Counted from the stretch's first letter, positions 34,239-42,689 are shown. The stretch: 49,453 bases of DNA from Legionellaceae bacterium (GCA_030148065.1 JASBUC010000033.1:1-49453); one strand, 5' to 3'. The notes: generated from the letters alone by a model not told the origin. Numbers and translations: made by a program.

Positions 34239-36212
34239 CTATATGCGGTGAGAACTCTCTCGTTCCATTTCGTCATCTCTCTTATTTTCCCTGCCGTCAG
34301 GTTGGGGGCCTCTCATCGGATCGAGTGGGTTTGGGGGATTTTGAGGCGATTGTGCTGGGGTTATTGACATGCCATGCTCTGTCGCCACTTGCTGTACTTG
34401 GTTGGGGTTGGCATTTTCTTTGCCTGGTGGGTTTCTTAGCACATCTTGGGTGGCGGGGTGTGTATCATTTTCTCGGCTTCTAAAGGCACTTTGATCTTGG
34501 CGGTCACTGTTTGTTTTCTGTAAGCTGTCATATTGACTTTGTTTTTTTTCTTCAAGGGCTTGTTTTGCGGCTTTTTTGGCTTTTGCTTTTTTAAACTGTT
34601 CTTCGATTAATAAGGCCAGGGCTCGTACCATGGGGCTTGAAGCAGAGGTGCTGGGGGTGTCGCTCTGTGGGTTTTTCTCTGTTTGCGCAGTTGGTTTTTG
34701 TGGTCCTTTAGGGGCGTCTTTTTCTTCTTCGGCGGCTTTTTTTTCAGCCTGGCGGGCTTCTTTGATTTCCGATGGCTTTTTGCCTTGCAGAATTTCGGCA
34801 TTGAGCTTTTTTTGCAGGTCTTGATGTTGTTCTCTTGCTTCTCGGTCTGCTTTGTATTCAGAAGGTTTTTTCCCTTGTTCAATTTCAAAGTTAACTGCTT
34901 GTTGTCGAGGGCGATGTTGCTCTTTTGCCTCAGCTTGCTCTTTGGCCTCAACGTGCTCTTTTAATTCTTGATTGAGTTCTGTTTGCAGGCCTTGATGTTG
35001 TTCTCGTGCTTCTCTCTCTGCTTTGTAATCAGAGGGTTTCTTCCCTTGTTCAATTTCAAAATTAACTGCTTGTTGGCGAGGGCGATGTTGCTCTTTTGCC
35101 TCAAAGTGCTCTTTTAGTTCTTGATTGACTTTTGATTGCAGGCCTTGATGTTGCTCTTTTGTCGCGGCTTGCTCACTTGCCGCAGCTTGCTCACTTGCCA
35201 CGGTTTGCTCTTTTGCCTCAGCGTGATCTTTTAATTCCTGATTAAGTTTTGGACGTTGCTCAGCAACTTCTACCGTTTTATCAAATTCTTTTGCCGCCTG
35301 TTTGATAAAGCCCTCATTACCAGTTAGGTCGTTGGCTGAGGATTCTTGTTTTAGGTTTTTAAGCGCGACAACGGTGCGAATTTGTGCTGCAAGATTTGCC
35401 TGTAGGGCGGCTTTTTGCTTTATGTCTTGTTCTTGTTGTTCGCTTATGGGCCCAGGCGCAGAGCTACTGTCTGTTTGCGCGCTGGGGTTTTGCGCCGTTT
35501 GTGAGATTTTCATCAGCTTTGCAAGATTTTCACTTCTTTTTTGCTGCTCTTCTGGTTTTGCGGCCTCTGTTGCGTCTTTTAACTGCGCGACGGCCTCGTT
35601 GTATCGTTCTTGTCGGGCCTTAAGGTCGGCCTCTGATTCATTGTCTCTTTTCTCTAGCTGTTTGCCCTCATAGGTTTGTAGTAAGGCTGCACTTGCTTCA
35701 TGCATTGGTTGGCTGTCTCGTAGTAGAATGCTTGCTTGTTCAGGATTGGTTATCAGCTCTTGTACGGCCTCTCTTTCTGCTTGCTGCTCGGCTTCTTGTT
35801 TTTGCTTCTCACTAGGGTTTTGATGCTCAGCTAGGCGTTGCTTTCTTGTCTCTTCTACTCTTTCTACGGCGGTTATGATGGCTGCCTGTTTTAAAAGTTG
35901 TTGTTTTTGTTCTTCGGCTGCAAGCTGTTGGGCTTGGGCTTCAATCTCTTGCTGCTCTTTAATCATTTGAACAATTAGAGTGTTGAAGCGCTTGGTGTAG
36001 AGACTGTTGGGATCTTTTAGTTCGGCTCTAATATCGTCACCTAGCAACACCTTTTTGCCATCCTCTTGAGCTTGAATGCCAAAATCATGCGCTTGACACA
36101 ACTGATTAAAACTCGATTCGAGTAGGGTGGAATTTTCAGGAAAGTCCTTAACGCGAATTGTTTCCGCAAGCTCTTTAAGCGTCATAGAGTTTGTTTCAGG
36201 TGTTGCGGACAT
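34239..36212 (-). CDS. Coiled-coil repeat protein, modular family member 3 (putative effector)
   Basis: A 657-aa, highly charged, helical protein with no signal peptide or membrane segment. After an N-terminal domain (about 1-90, with FNQLCQAHDFGIQAQEDGKK), coiled coil dominates. The segment KARQERYNEAVAQLKDATEA matches the 584-aa protein. Residues about 350-485 hold tandem 57-residue repeats (NQELKEH.EAKEQHRPRQQA and VNFEIEQGKKPS). Near the C-terminus the motif SASSPMVRALALLIEEQFKK is shared with the 609-aa protein. The upstream region lacks the promoter block of the other two genes but has TTAATTAAG near a TATACT. Function unknown; a scaffold or host-directed role is inferred. Confidence 0.75.
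   Translation of the reverse strand: MSATPETNSMTLKELAETIRVKDFPENSTLLESSFNQLCQAHDFGIQAQEDGKKVLLGDDIRAELKDPNSLYTKRFNTLIVQMIKEQQEIEAQAQQLAAEEQKQQLLKQAAIITAVERVEETRKQRLAEHQNPSEKQKQEAEQQAEREAVQELITNPEQASILLRDSQPMHEASAALLQTYEGKQLEKRDNESEADLKARQERYNEAVAQLKDATEAAKPEEQQKRSENLAKLMKISQTAQNPSAQTDSSSAPGPISEQQEQDIKQKAALQANLAAQIRTVVALKNLKQESSANDLTGNEGFIKQAAKEFDKTVEVAEQRPKLNQELKDHAEAKEQTVASEQAAASEQAATKEQHQGLQSKVNQELKEHFEAKEQHRPRQQAVNFEIEQGKKPSDYKAEREAREQHQGLQTELNQELKEHVEAKEQAEAKEQHRPRQQAVNFEIEQGKKPSEYKADREAREQHQDLQKKLNAEILQGKKPSEIKEARQAEKKAAEEEKDAPKGPQKPTAQTEKNPQSDTPSTSASSPMVRALALLIEEQFKKAKAKKAAKQALEEKKQSQYDSLQKTNSDRQDQSAFRSRENDTHPATQDVLRNPPGKENANPNQVQQVATEHGMSITPAQSPQNPPNPLDPMRGPQPDGRENKRDDEMERESSHRI
34760..35156 (-). 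repeat. Tandem repeats inside the 657-aa gene (171-bp unit)
   Basis: The same stretch (CCCTTGTTCAATTTCAAA) recurs at 34872 and 35043, a 171-base period equal to 57 codons. A shorter, more diverged third unit lies near 34783. Copies differ by a few substitutions and by an AEAKEQ insertion, so the array has expanded and drifted. Confidence 0.75.
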
Positions 36213-36315
36213 AGAGGGCTCTCCAAGCAGTTTTTTAGGGTCTTAATTAAGTATAGAACAGATTTTGGTGAGTGTGCTTTTATTTGGAGCAACTGGAGGG
36301 CGTCGATTAGGAAAG

Positions 36316-36338
36316 AGGCCTTGTGTGCGACAAGGCCT
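36316..36338. terminator. Hairpin downstream of the outer-membrane protein pair
   Basis: AGGCCTTGT at 36316-36324 pairs exactly with ACAAGGCCT at 36330-36338 across a GTGCG loop, 9 bases before the stop of the minus-strand gene ending at 36347. The T-run after it on the minus strand is short. Confidence 0.55.
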
Positions 36339-36346
36339 TGGGTAAT

Positions 36347-37066
36347 TTATGCGCCAAATAGTGTCTTTTTAAAGTTGTCTGCGGTTTCAAAGCTAAAGTT
36401 CAGCACTAAGTTGATGGTGCTGGTATGAACCGGGCCATTTAGGGCGCTGACATTGCCGGTGCCAACAAAGCGGTAGTCGATGGCGGCAAAGCTGTAGTCA
36501 TCGAAGAACATAGCACCACCAATGATTGCTTGAAAGCCATAGGTTGTGGTGGACTGGTCGTTGGCAGAACCTACTTTGACGCCGGCTTGATAGAAATTAA
36601 AGGCGTTGGTGACGTAGACAATACCAAGGCCGCCGCCAAGGTAGGGGAAGAAGGATTTGGTGGTGCCGTCATGGTCTTTGGTAAAGTGATCGTAGAAGAC
36701 GTTGACCATTTCCCCAATCATGTTCATGTTCCCTTTTAAGTCGGTGGTGCTGTTGGGAAACTCGACGTTGTTTAAGGTGAGCTTGTCGTAGTTGTTTAGA
36801 TTAAAGTAGGTTTGCAATTCGACTCGAAATTTGTCTTTTCGGTAGCCAAGCTCACCGATGCCGTCGATGCCTGGGGTGTAGGTTACTTCGCTGTCTGTGA
36901 CTTGTACGCTGGTAACGCCATTAATAGGTGAGAAGATTAGGCTGTCATTGCGGGCGGTAAAGCTTCCACCAACCCCTCCGCCGATGTAGAGGCCATTGAC
37001 TGGGTTGACGGCATAACTTAGGGTCGGCGCTAGCAAAAGTAGGCTTAAGGCTTTTAACTGTCTCAT
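36347..37066 (-). CDS. Outer-membrane beta-barrel protein, paralogue 1
   Basis: A 239-aa protein with a signal peptide (MRQLKALSLLLLAPTLSYA), then alternating hydrophobic/polar strands typical of an 8-stranded barrel: GLYIGGGVGGSFTARND, GELGYRKDKFRVELQTYFN, PYLGGGLGIVYVTNAFNFYQ, AIIGGAMFFDDYSFAAIDYR. The last strand (TINLVLNFSFETADNFKKTLFGA) does not end with the usual Phe, because a tail of about 14 residues follows. The mature N-terminus (NPVNGLYIGGG) resembles the neighbour's TPVSGLYAEG, so the two are paralogues. Similar porin-like proteins of Legionella and relatives have no proven function. It lies 31 bases after paralogue 1's operon partner. Confidence 0.85.
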   Translation of the reverse strand: MRQLKALSLLLLAPTLSYAVNPVNGLYIGGGVGGSFTARNDSLIFSPINGVTSVQVTDSEVTYTPGIDGIGELGYRKDKFRVELQTYFNLNNYDKLTLNNVEFPNSTTDLKGNMNMIGEMVNVFYDHFTKDHDGTTKSFFPYLGGGLGIVYVTNAFNFYQAGVKVGSANDQSTTTYGFQAIIGGAMFFDDYSFAAIDYRFVGTGNVSALNGPVHTSTINLVLNFSFETADNFKKTLFGA

Positions 37067-37097
37067 ACTAAAATTCCTTGTTTAATGCAGAGTCGGC

Positions 37098-37724
37098 TTA
37101 TAAATGTTCGAAGCGATAAATTAAACCAAGTTGCCCTAGATGGCCTTGATAGGCTTTGCCATTGTCATCGCTGCTGGCACTTCTGACGTAGCGATAAGAG
37201 CCGGTGATGGCATAATTTTCGCTGAAGTTAAAGATGTTGCCGATTTTAGCTTGCATGGCGAAGTCGTTGTCTTTGGTCGAGAAGCTTGTACTCGATGGGC
37301 TTTGGCTGGTGAGTTGGGTGGAAAGAAATAAGTAGCCTAAACCAACTTCTGCAAAGAGTGAGCAGCTTGGGGCGTACTCTTTGAATTCATAGCCAATGTT
37401 TAGCATGGTTAAAATGGCAGAGCTTTTATTACCGGTGGCGGTTTGCTCGACGGCATTGAACTGGTAGTTTCTTGGCTTGGTGTAGATGGTTAGGCCTTCT
37501 ACGTTATAGTGGAAGGGGCCTGTTTTGATGCCGATTAAGCCCCCGACGTTGTAACCACTCTTGTATTGCACGTCGGTATAGCCATTTTTGCTAACATTGC
37601 CAGGAAGGCCTGCAACCCCTCCAAAGCCTTCGGCATAAAGGCCGCTTACTGGTGTTGCGCTAAAAGCGTGCAGGCTAGAGAGGCTAAGTAGGCCTATCAT
37701 CGCAAATTTAAAGAGTTGGGGCAT
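37098..37724 (-). CDS. Outer-membrane beta-barrel protein, paralogue 2
   Basis: The frame opens at 37766, but ATG 37724 is chosen because AAAGGA precedes it by 7 bases and it starts the signal peptide MPQLFKFAMIGLLSLSSLHAFSA. The 208-aa protein has a barrel pattern: GLYAEGFGGVAGLPGN, YNVGGLIGIKTGPFHYNVEGL, SAILTMLNIGYEF, CSLFAEVGLGYLFLSTQLTS and a final GHLGQLGLIYRFEHL that ends close to an aromatic, as barrel assembly signals do. It is the upstream member of a two-gene operon with the gene at 36347-37066. The role is probably structural or adhesive; not deducible. Confidence 0.83.
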   Translation of the reverse strand: MPQLFKFAMIGLLSLSSLHAFSATPVSGLYAEGFGGVAGLPGNVSKNGYTDVQYKSGYNVGGLIGIKTGPFHYNVEGLTIYTKPRNYQFNAVEQTATGNKSSAILTMLNIGYEFKEYAPSCSLFAEVGLGYLFLSTQLTSQSPSSTSFSTKDNDFAMQAKIGNIFNFSENYAITGSYRYVRSASSDDNGKAYQGHLGQLGLIYRFEHL

Positions 37725-37805
37725 AGTCAAATCCTTTGCAGCGGTCATTATCGTTTGAATTAGCACATCATAACGTTCGGGTTGTTCATCGTCAATTTTA
37801 TGGGG

Positions 37806-37923
37806 GGGTTAAGGCAGAGACTGGGGGGCTCTAGTAGAAAGACGGGCGTCCTGCCCTTGGCTCTTTGTGCCATCCATGGCCGAGACACTTTCTACTAGAG
37901 CCCGCCAGTCTCTGCCTTAACCC
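37806..37923. mobile_element. MITE-like inverted-repeat element, 118 bp
   Basis: The 36-base terminal arms at 37806-37841 and 37888-37923 are inverted copies with a single mismatch (arm starts GGGTTAAGGCAGAGACTGG). The 46-base centre contains GGGC/GCCC hairpin potential and no gene. A 27-base piece (37834-37860) is repeated exactly at 38003-38029. It has the size and symmetry of a non-autonomous transposable element; no target duplication was clear. Confidence 0.7.
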
Positions 37924-37977
37924 TTTTTTTGTGGGGGGGCGTTGCGGATGGGATTGGCATATTGTTGGGACTTTTGC

Positions 37978-40908
37978 TCAAGGGTGAGAGCTTGGTAACT
38001 CGGTAGAAAGACGGGCGTCCTGCCCTTGGTTTTTTGTGTTGTCTTTGGGTGAGAGCAGTGAGCTTAAGAGCTTAAAAGGAGTTGGGGCGGTGACTTCTCG
38101 ATAGAGCGGGTGAGAGTAGTGTTTGATGCGTGCTTGTGATTGTTCAAACTGTCCATCAAGCTCTGTGTTTAACTGATGCATGGCCTTGGCTATGCTATTG
38201 GTGCCTGTGAGCGTTACTTCAATTTTCGCAAGTGTTTCATTGCCGAGTAAGTCAAGCATGGCAGAGGTTAGAGCTTTTAGGTTGGAGCTTATGGTGTGGC
38301 TTAGGCTACTAAGGGCGTGCACGACTCTGGTTAAATCTTTTTTTACTTTGTTTTTTAAATCCAACCAAGGCTCTTTATTTTGAGTAATGGGCATGGAGGT
38401 GCAGCGAAGCAGCAACGGGACATAATTTAAAATGGTGGTGACTGTGACAAAGAAAATTGAATGATCGGCACTAGGAAAAAGAAGGCCTTTTAAGGTGTCT
38501 AATTCTGATTCATTTAAGTTGCCAACTGAACGTATGGAGGCAAGTAGCCATCGCCTGGTTAGAAAAGGTAAGCCATCGCTTAAAGACTGATGCTCACAGA
38601 AACTTAAAAGCAGTGCAATTTGCAATAAGACTTGCTGATTGAGTTGGTGGCTCGTAAGCTCTTTTTCTAGTAGTTCTTGCAGATGGCTTAAATTTTGTGA
38701 TTTGGTTGGGCTTTTCTTTGCTTCTAAAAAGTCAAAAAGCAAGACTCCAATTTTACCACCAGCGACGCCAAGAGATGGTAGAGGAAAGGTGCCCATGTTG
38801 TTTCTAATTTCTTGACTTAAAATGGGGATTTCAACTTCGTAGGCAAGGAGAGCGCCAAGCCCCACGGCTAAGGTTGCATAGACTAATATGTCAGCAGGCT
38901 CTTTCTCAAATAGGAGGCTTGCGTTACTAAGCCATGAGTCTTGTCCATTTTTTGCGGCTTCTGTCAAACTTGCAACAATTTGTCCTTGAAATGAGGCGTT
39001 GGCAAGGCTTGAGGTTAAGTGACCGCGCGACATCGCCTCTGCAATCGATTGAGAGAGTTGGATGTAGGCTTTGGGTAAGAAGGCGACTTTCTCTGGCGCA
39101 AAGACCGCCAGTGCACCTAAGGCGTAGACGTGGCTAAAAATTAAACCTGTTAAGGGATTTTGACTAAAGAGTGCGTGCGAGAACGTGTCGGCAACGAGTT
39201 TGGTGCCACGACTTAGGGCATTTAGTAAATCTAGCCATTCGCCATCGCTTAGCTGATAAGGGGCTCTGGCAAATCGGGCCTTGGGTTGTCCCTCTCTTTT
39301 TAGATCGCAGCGTTGTCGGTTGGGGTATTTATCCGAGAGCGCTTTTTTTAGTAGTCTTGCTCTTTGCTTTTGTGTGGCTCTTAATTGTTGAAAATAGAGT
39401 GATGCGCTTTTTTCAAGGTTTGGCTTGGTTTGGTGGCCAATTTTGTAGTCTGAAATTAAATTATCCCAGAGTTCAACTTTGTATTGGCCAACGCTTGCAT
39501 GCACCCCATAGAAAAAGTCAACGAAGACGTTTTTAAAAAAGTTTCCCATTTTGAAACCAACTAAGGTTCCGAGTGAGTATTGATCATTAGGGAGCTCTTT
39601 GCATAAGAGGCTAAAAAAACTCTTGTTCTCCATGGTAGGTGAAAAATTAATTCGCAAGAGTTGCGCAATTGAGCGAAAACGAATGCCAAAAAGCCCTGTT
39701 AGCAAGCCAACAAATAAGTCAATGCTAAGCCCAAAGGTTAGGCCAATTAAGGTGTTCCAGACAAAGGCGATTGTGCGGTTAATATTAAATAGAAACCCAA
39801 AGTGATGAGACCATTTGATGTAGGGAGTCGTCTTTAAGAGAATGTCTTGTTTGTTTCTATGGGGTCTAAGCACCATTTTATCGTCGGCACGGTGTACTAA
39901 ACGGTCTTTTCTTTCGATGTGGCTTATGCACATTAATCGATGAGCCATCAGCTTTTTTTGGTGTTCTTCGCCTGAGAAGTCAAAGACTAAGGGGGAGCCT
40001 TTCTCGAAGAGGCCTTGATGTGCTTTTAGTACGGGGTTATGCAAGTCTGCTTGGTGGTCATTAATGACTTTTAAAGCGTCCACACAAAAAGTGTGAAAGT
40101 CACCTCGGTAAAAGGCATGAGCGCGTGGGTGATTGGTGATTGTTTGATTTAAAAGCTGTAAGCTTCGCACGCTTTTTAGTAAATCAATCTTTAGAAAAAG
40201 CCCGAGACTGCCTCTGCCATCAGCCTGAAAACGCTTTTTCACGATGGCCTCTGTTGGCTCACTTTTTTTTATTTTCTCAAGGAACGCTCGAACGTTCTGC
40301 TGCTTTGATAACAGCACGTCTTTGGCTTGGGCTTGAATGTGTCTTGGCAGTCTTTCTCTTATCTTGTTTAAGCCTTTTAACTCATCGGCATAGCGGTATA
40401 AACCTGTCTCTAAGCGCGCTAGATTGTCACAACTTTGTTTGTGCCTTTGGTAGGTATTTAGTAGGCGCTCAAGTTCTTGGCTTGTTTCGATTAAGCTTTG
40501 GCCGAACTCTAGGAGAGAGAGTTTTGACTCTGTTAAATCAGAGAGGGTGTGTCGCTGGTAGGCACGTTTTAGGATGCTTGCATGATATTGTCCCAGTGTT
40601 GAGAGAACTGAGGCACTCAAGGCCTCTGGTTGCACCAGCCCATATAGGACCGCGCGGTGTGCTCCTTGGGCGTTGGTGTGCCAGACAAACCCCTCTGGGG
40701 TTTTATTTTTTTTAATGAAGGCGAGATGTGAGTCATTATTCAGCGGAATGACTTTTTTTCGATAGTGATGGGGTTGATGACTAAAGAGTCGATTGGCCCA
40801 GGGGGAGAGGGGGTAGATTAGGATATCTGACTCATCTTTGTTTAATTTAAAGCGGGCGATTGCTTTATTATTTTCTTCCTCTACAATCTTTTTCTCATTT
40901 AAGGGCAT
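37978..40908 (-). CDS. Unrecognised 976-aa protein with internal membrane segments (putative effector)
   Basis: I do not recognise a family. The protein has no signal peptide. Residues 1-370 are mainly charged and helical (for example LLEFGQSLIETSQELERLLN). A hydrophobic block near residues 375-405 (FVWNTLIGLTFGLSIDLFVG) is followed by a basic helical segment, a second hydrophobic segment near 583 (GLIFSHVYALGALAVFAP) and a third near 671 (LVYATLAVGLGALLAYEV). The last third is helical. Large, internally membrane-inserting proteins without signal peptides are common among Legionellales effectors; that role is inference. The final residues (NQGQDARLSTELPSSHP) are encoded by a copy of the MITE-like repeat, so the original C-terminus has probably been replaced. 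Confidence 0.7.
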   Translation of the reverse strand: MPLNEKKIVEEENNKAIARFKLNKDESDILIYPLSPWANRLFSHQPHHYRKKVIPLNNDSHLAFIKKNKTPEGFVWHTNAQGAHRAVLYGLVQPEALSASVLSTLGQYHASILKRAYQRHTLSDLTESKLSLLEFGQSLIETSQELERLLNTYQRHKQSCDNLARLETGLYRYADELKGLNKIRERLPRHIQAQAKDVLLSKQQNVRAFLEKIKKSEPTEAIVKKRFQADGRGSLGLFLKIDLLKSVRSLQLLNQTITNHPRAHAFYRGDFHTFCVDALKVINDHQADLHNPVLKAHQGLFEKGSPLVFDFSGEEHQKKLMAHRLMCISHIERKDRLVHRADDKMVLRPHRNKQDILLKTTPYIKWSHHFGFLFNINRTIAFVWNTLIGLTFGLSIDLFVGLLTGLFGIRFRSIAQLLRINFSPTMENKSFFSLLCKELPNDQYSLGTLVGFKMGNFFKNVFVDFFYGVHASVGQYKVELWDNLISDYKIGHQTKPNLEKSASLYFQQLRATQKQRARLLKKALSDKYPNRQRCDLKREGQPKARFARAPYQLSDGEWLDLLNALSRGTKLVADTFSHALFSQNPLTGLIFSHVYALGALAVFAPEKVAFLPKAYIQLSQSIAEAMSRGHLTSSLANASFQGQIVASLTEAAKNGQDSWLSNASLLFEKEPADILVYATLAVGLGALLAYEVEIPILSQEIRNNMGTFPLPSLGVAGGKIGVLLFDFLEAKKSPTKSQNLSHLQELLEKELTSHQLNQQVLLQIALLLSFCEHQSLSDGLPFLTRRWLLASIRSVGNLNESELDTLKGLLFPSADHSIFFVTVTTILNYVPLLLRCTSMPITQNKEPWLDLKNKVKKDLTRVVHALSSLSHTISSNLKALTSAMLDLLGNETLAKIEVTLTGTNSIAKAMHQLNTELDGQFEQSQARIKHYSHPLYREVTAPTPFKLLSSLLSPKDNTKNQGQDARLSTELPSSHP
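38003..38029. repeat. Partial copy of the MITE-like repeat inside a gene end
   Basis: These 27 bases are identical to 37834-37860 in the same orientation. On the minus strand they encode part of the last 20 residues of the 976-aa protein. Confidence 0.8.
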
Positions 40909-40963
40909 CCTGTTGTCCTTTTAGCATTCCTCGCCTTCGAAAGTAATAACATAAATAGATGCG

Positions 40964-41151
40964 AGATGCGAGATGGTTACGTTAGGGAGTGCGACGATTG
41001 GGTTGGCATCCCTCAACCCTACGTTCCGCGGCTTGTCCGCGGAATCCATGAATTAGAATAGCCTGGGTCCCTCGGACAAGCCGAGGGACGTAGGGTGGCG
41101 CGCCGGGCATGGCATAGGGGCGTTAGTTAAGAGGTGAGAGATGCGAGATGG
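40964..41151. repeat. Intergenic inverted-repeat element bounded by 13-bp direct repeats
   Basis: AGATGCGAGATGG occurs at 40964-40976 and 41139-41151. Inside, 26-base arms at 41019-41044 (CTACGTTCCGCGGCTTGTCC...) and 41068-41093 are inverted copies matching at 22 of 26 positions, and the similarity continues outwards through CCCT/AGGG. Each arm can itself fold (CCGCGG..CCGCGG). It fills most of the 254-base gap between the 976-aa gene and hutH and is GC-richer than its surroundings. Confidence 0.6.
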
Positions 41152-41162
41152 GAGAGAGGTGA

Positions 41163-42677
41163 ATGAAGACAATAATGTTAAGACCTGGTGCGCTGACGTT
41201 TGAGGACATTGAAGCGATATTAAAAAGTCCTTGTCAGCTTGAGATTGAGGAACGGACTCTTGCTAAGATGACGGATGCAAAAGAGTGCATTGAAGCTCTC
41301 TTAGCCGATGGGCAAACCGTCTATGGGATCAACACAGGCTTTGGTCTTCTGGCCAATACTAAGATTGAGGCTGATGATCTTGCAACCTTACAGAAAAACT
41401 TAATTCTATCTCATGCCTGTGGTACGGGTGCCTATCTTGATGAGGCGGTCAGTCGGCTAACCATGGCGCTAAAAATTAACAACTTGGTGCAAGGCTACTC
41501 TGGTGTTTCTCATTCCTTAGTTAAGTTACTCATAAGTTCTTTTAACCAACAGCTCATTCCTGCCATTCCTAGCAAAGGCTCGGTTGGCGCCTCTGGGGAT
41601 TTGGTGCCACTCTCTCACATGGTGGCGCCGTTTCTGGGAGAGGGCATGTTTCATTATCAGAATGAATTAATACCGGCAAAGCAAGGCTTGTCAAAGCTGG
41701 GCATGGAAGAGGGCTTAACGCTCGGACCTAAAGAGGGTTTGGCCTTAATTAACGGCATGCAAGTCTCAACGGCCATTGGGCTTTCTGCACTGTCTAAGAC
41801 TAAGAGTCTTTTTAAGTCAGCGGTGGTCACAGGCGCGCTCTCAGTTGAGGCCTCTAAAGGCTCGGTGAATCCTTTTGATGAGAGAATTCATCAAGTTCGC
41901 GGACATGCATGCCAAATAAAGGCGGCATCACTCTACCGACGTTTGTTTGAAGAGAGTGAGATTGTTGTCTCTCACGCTGCGTGTGCTAGGGTGCAAGATC
42001 CTTATTCCCTACGCTGTCAGCCACAAGTGATGGGTGCTTGCTTGCATCAAATTGAGTTTGTGCAAGAAACCTTGTTAACGGAAGCAAATGCTGTGTCTGA
42101 CAACCCCTTGGTGTTTGCAAAAGAAGCTGATATTTTATCAGGTGGTAATTTTCATGGTGAAATTATCGCCATGGCCTGTGATAATTTAGCATTAGCTATT
42201 TCTGAGATTGGTGCACTCTCTGAGCGACGAATTGCACTGCTAATTGATTCAAATCTCTCAGGCCTTCCGCCGTTCTTAATCAAAAAGAGTGGGCTAAATT
42301 CAGGCTTTATGATAGCTCACGTGAGTGCAGCTGCCGCAGCCTCTGACAATAAAGCACTAGCGCACCCTCACTCTGTTGATAGTCTACCAACGTCTGCCAA
42401 TCAAGAAGATCATGTCTCGATGGCAACCAATGGCGCACTTCGATTGTTATCGATGCTAGAGAACACTGAGACCATTGTCGCGATTGAGCTACTGGCAAGT
42501 TGTCAGGGCATCGAGTTTCATCGACCTCTAAAGAGCAGTCAAGCACTTGAGAGCGCCATTGCAACACTTCGTCAGCAGGTCTCCTTTCTAGAAGAAGACC
42601 GTTATTTTGCCAAGGATCTAAAGAGTGCTAAGTCCTTATTGCAAGAAGGCGCATTTGATCAACTCCTTGACTTATAG
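41163..42677 (+). CDS. hutH: Histidine ammonia-lyase
   Basis: A 504-aa enzyme that deaminates L-histidine to urocanate and ammonia. The Ala-Ser-Gly triad that cyclises to the MIO cofactor is in GSVGASGDLVPLSHM, about residue 143. Other family stretches are YGINTGFGLLANTKI (active-site Tyr), GLALINGMQVSTA, QDPYSLRCQPQVMGA and DNPLVF with GGNFHGEIIAMACDNL. Start ATG 41163 follows a GAGAGAGGTG stretch. None of the partners (urocanase, imidazolonepropionase, formiminoglutamase) lies nearby, so the pathway is completed elsewhere or the urocanate is used otherwise. Confidence 0.97.
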   Translation: MKTIMLRPGALTFEDIEAILKSPCQLEIEERTLAKMTDAKECIEALLADGQTVYGINTGFGLLANTKIEADDLATLQKNLILSHACGTGAYLDEAVSRLTMALKINNLVQGYSGVSHSLVKLLISSFNQQLIPAIPSKGSVGASGDLVPLSHMVAPFLGEGMFHYQNELIPAKQGLSKLGMEEGLTLGPKEGLALINGMQVSTAIGLSALSKTKSLFKSAVVTGALSVEASKGSVNPFDERIHQVRGHACQIKAASLYRRLFEESEIVVSHAACARVQDPYSLRCQPQVMGACLHQIEFVQETLLTEANAVSDNPLVFAKEADILSGGNFHGEIIAMACDNLALAISEIGALSERRIALLIDSNLSGLPPFLIKKSGLNSGFMIAHVSAAAAASDNKALAHPHSVDSLPTSANQEDHVSMATNGALRLLSMLENTETIVAIELLASCQGIEFHRPLKSSQALESAIATLRQQVSFLEEDRYFAKDLKSAKSLLQEGAFDQLLDL

Positions 42678-42689
42678 CTGCTTCAATGT

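Noticed and set aside
34760-35156. CRISPR-like repetition within the 657-aa gene
   Set aside because: The period is 171 bp, in frame, and the copies encode similar protein repeats; there are no short repeats with variable spacers.
30353-36000. Many long open frames on both strands across the Q/E-rich genes, for example 30353-30700, 31390-31632, 33618-33905, 34683-34964 and 35302-35673
   Set aside because: They lie opposite or out of frame with the modular genes, have composition expected from reversed Glu/Gln/Lys codons (Phe/Leu/Cys/Ser-rich), and lack ribosome sites and recognisable domains.
39171-40715. Plus-strand open frames of 121 and 191 codons opposite the 976-aa gene
   Set aside because: No family resemblance and no ribosome site; they are shadows of the long minus-strand gene.
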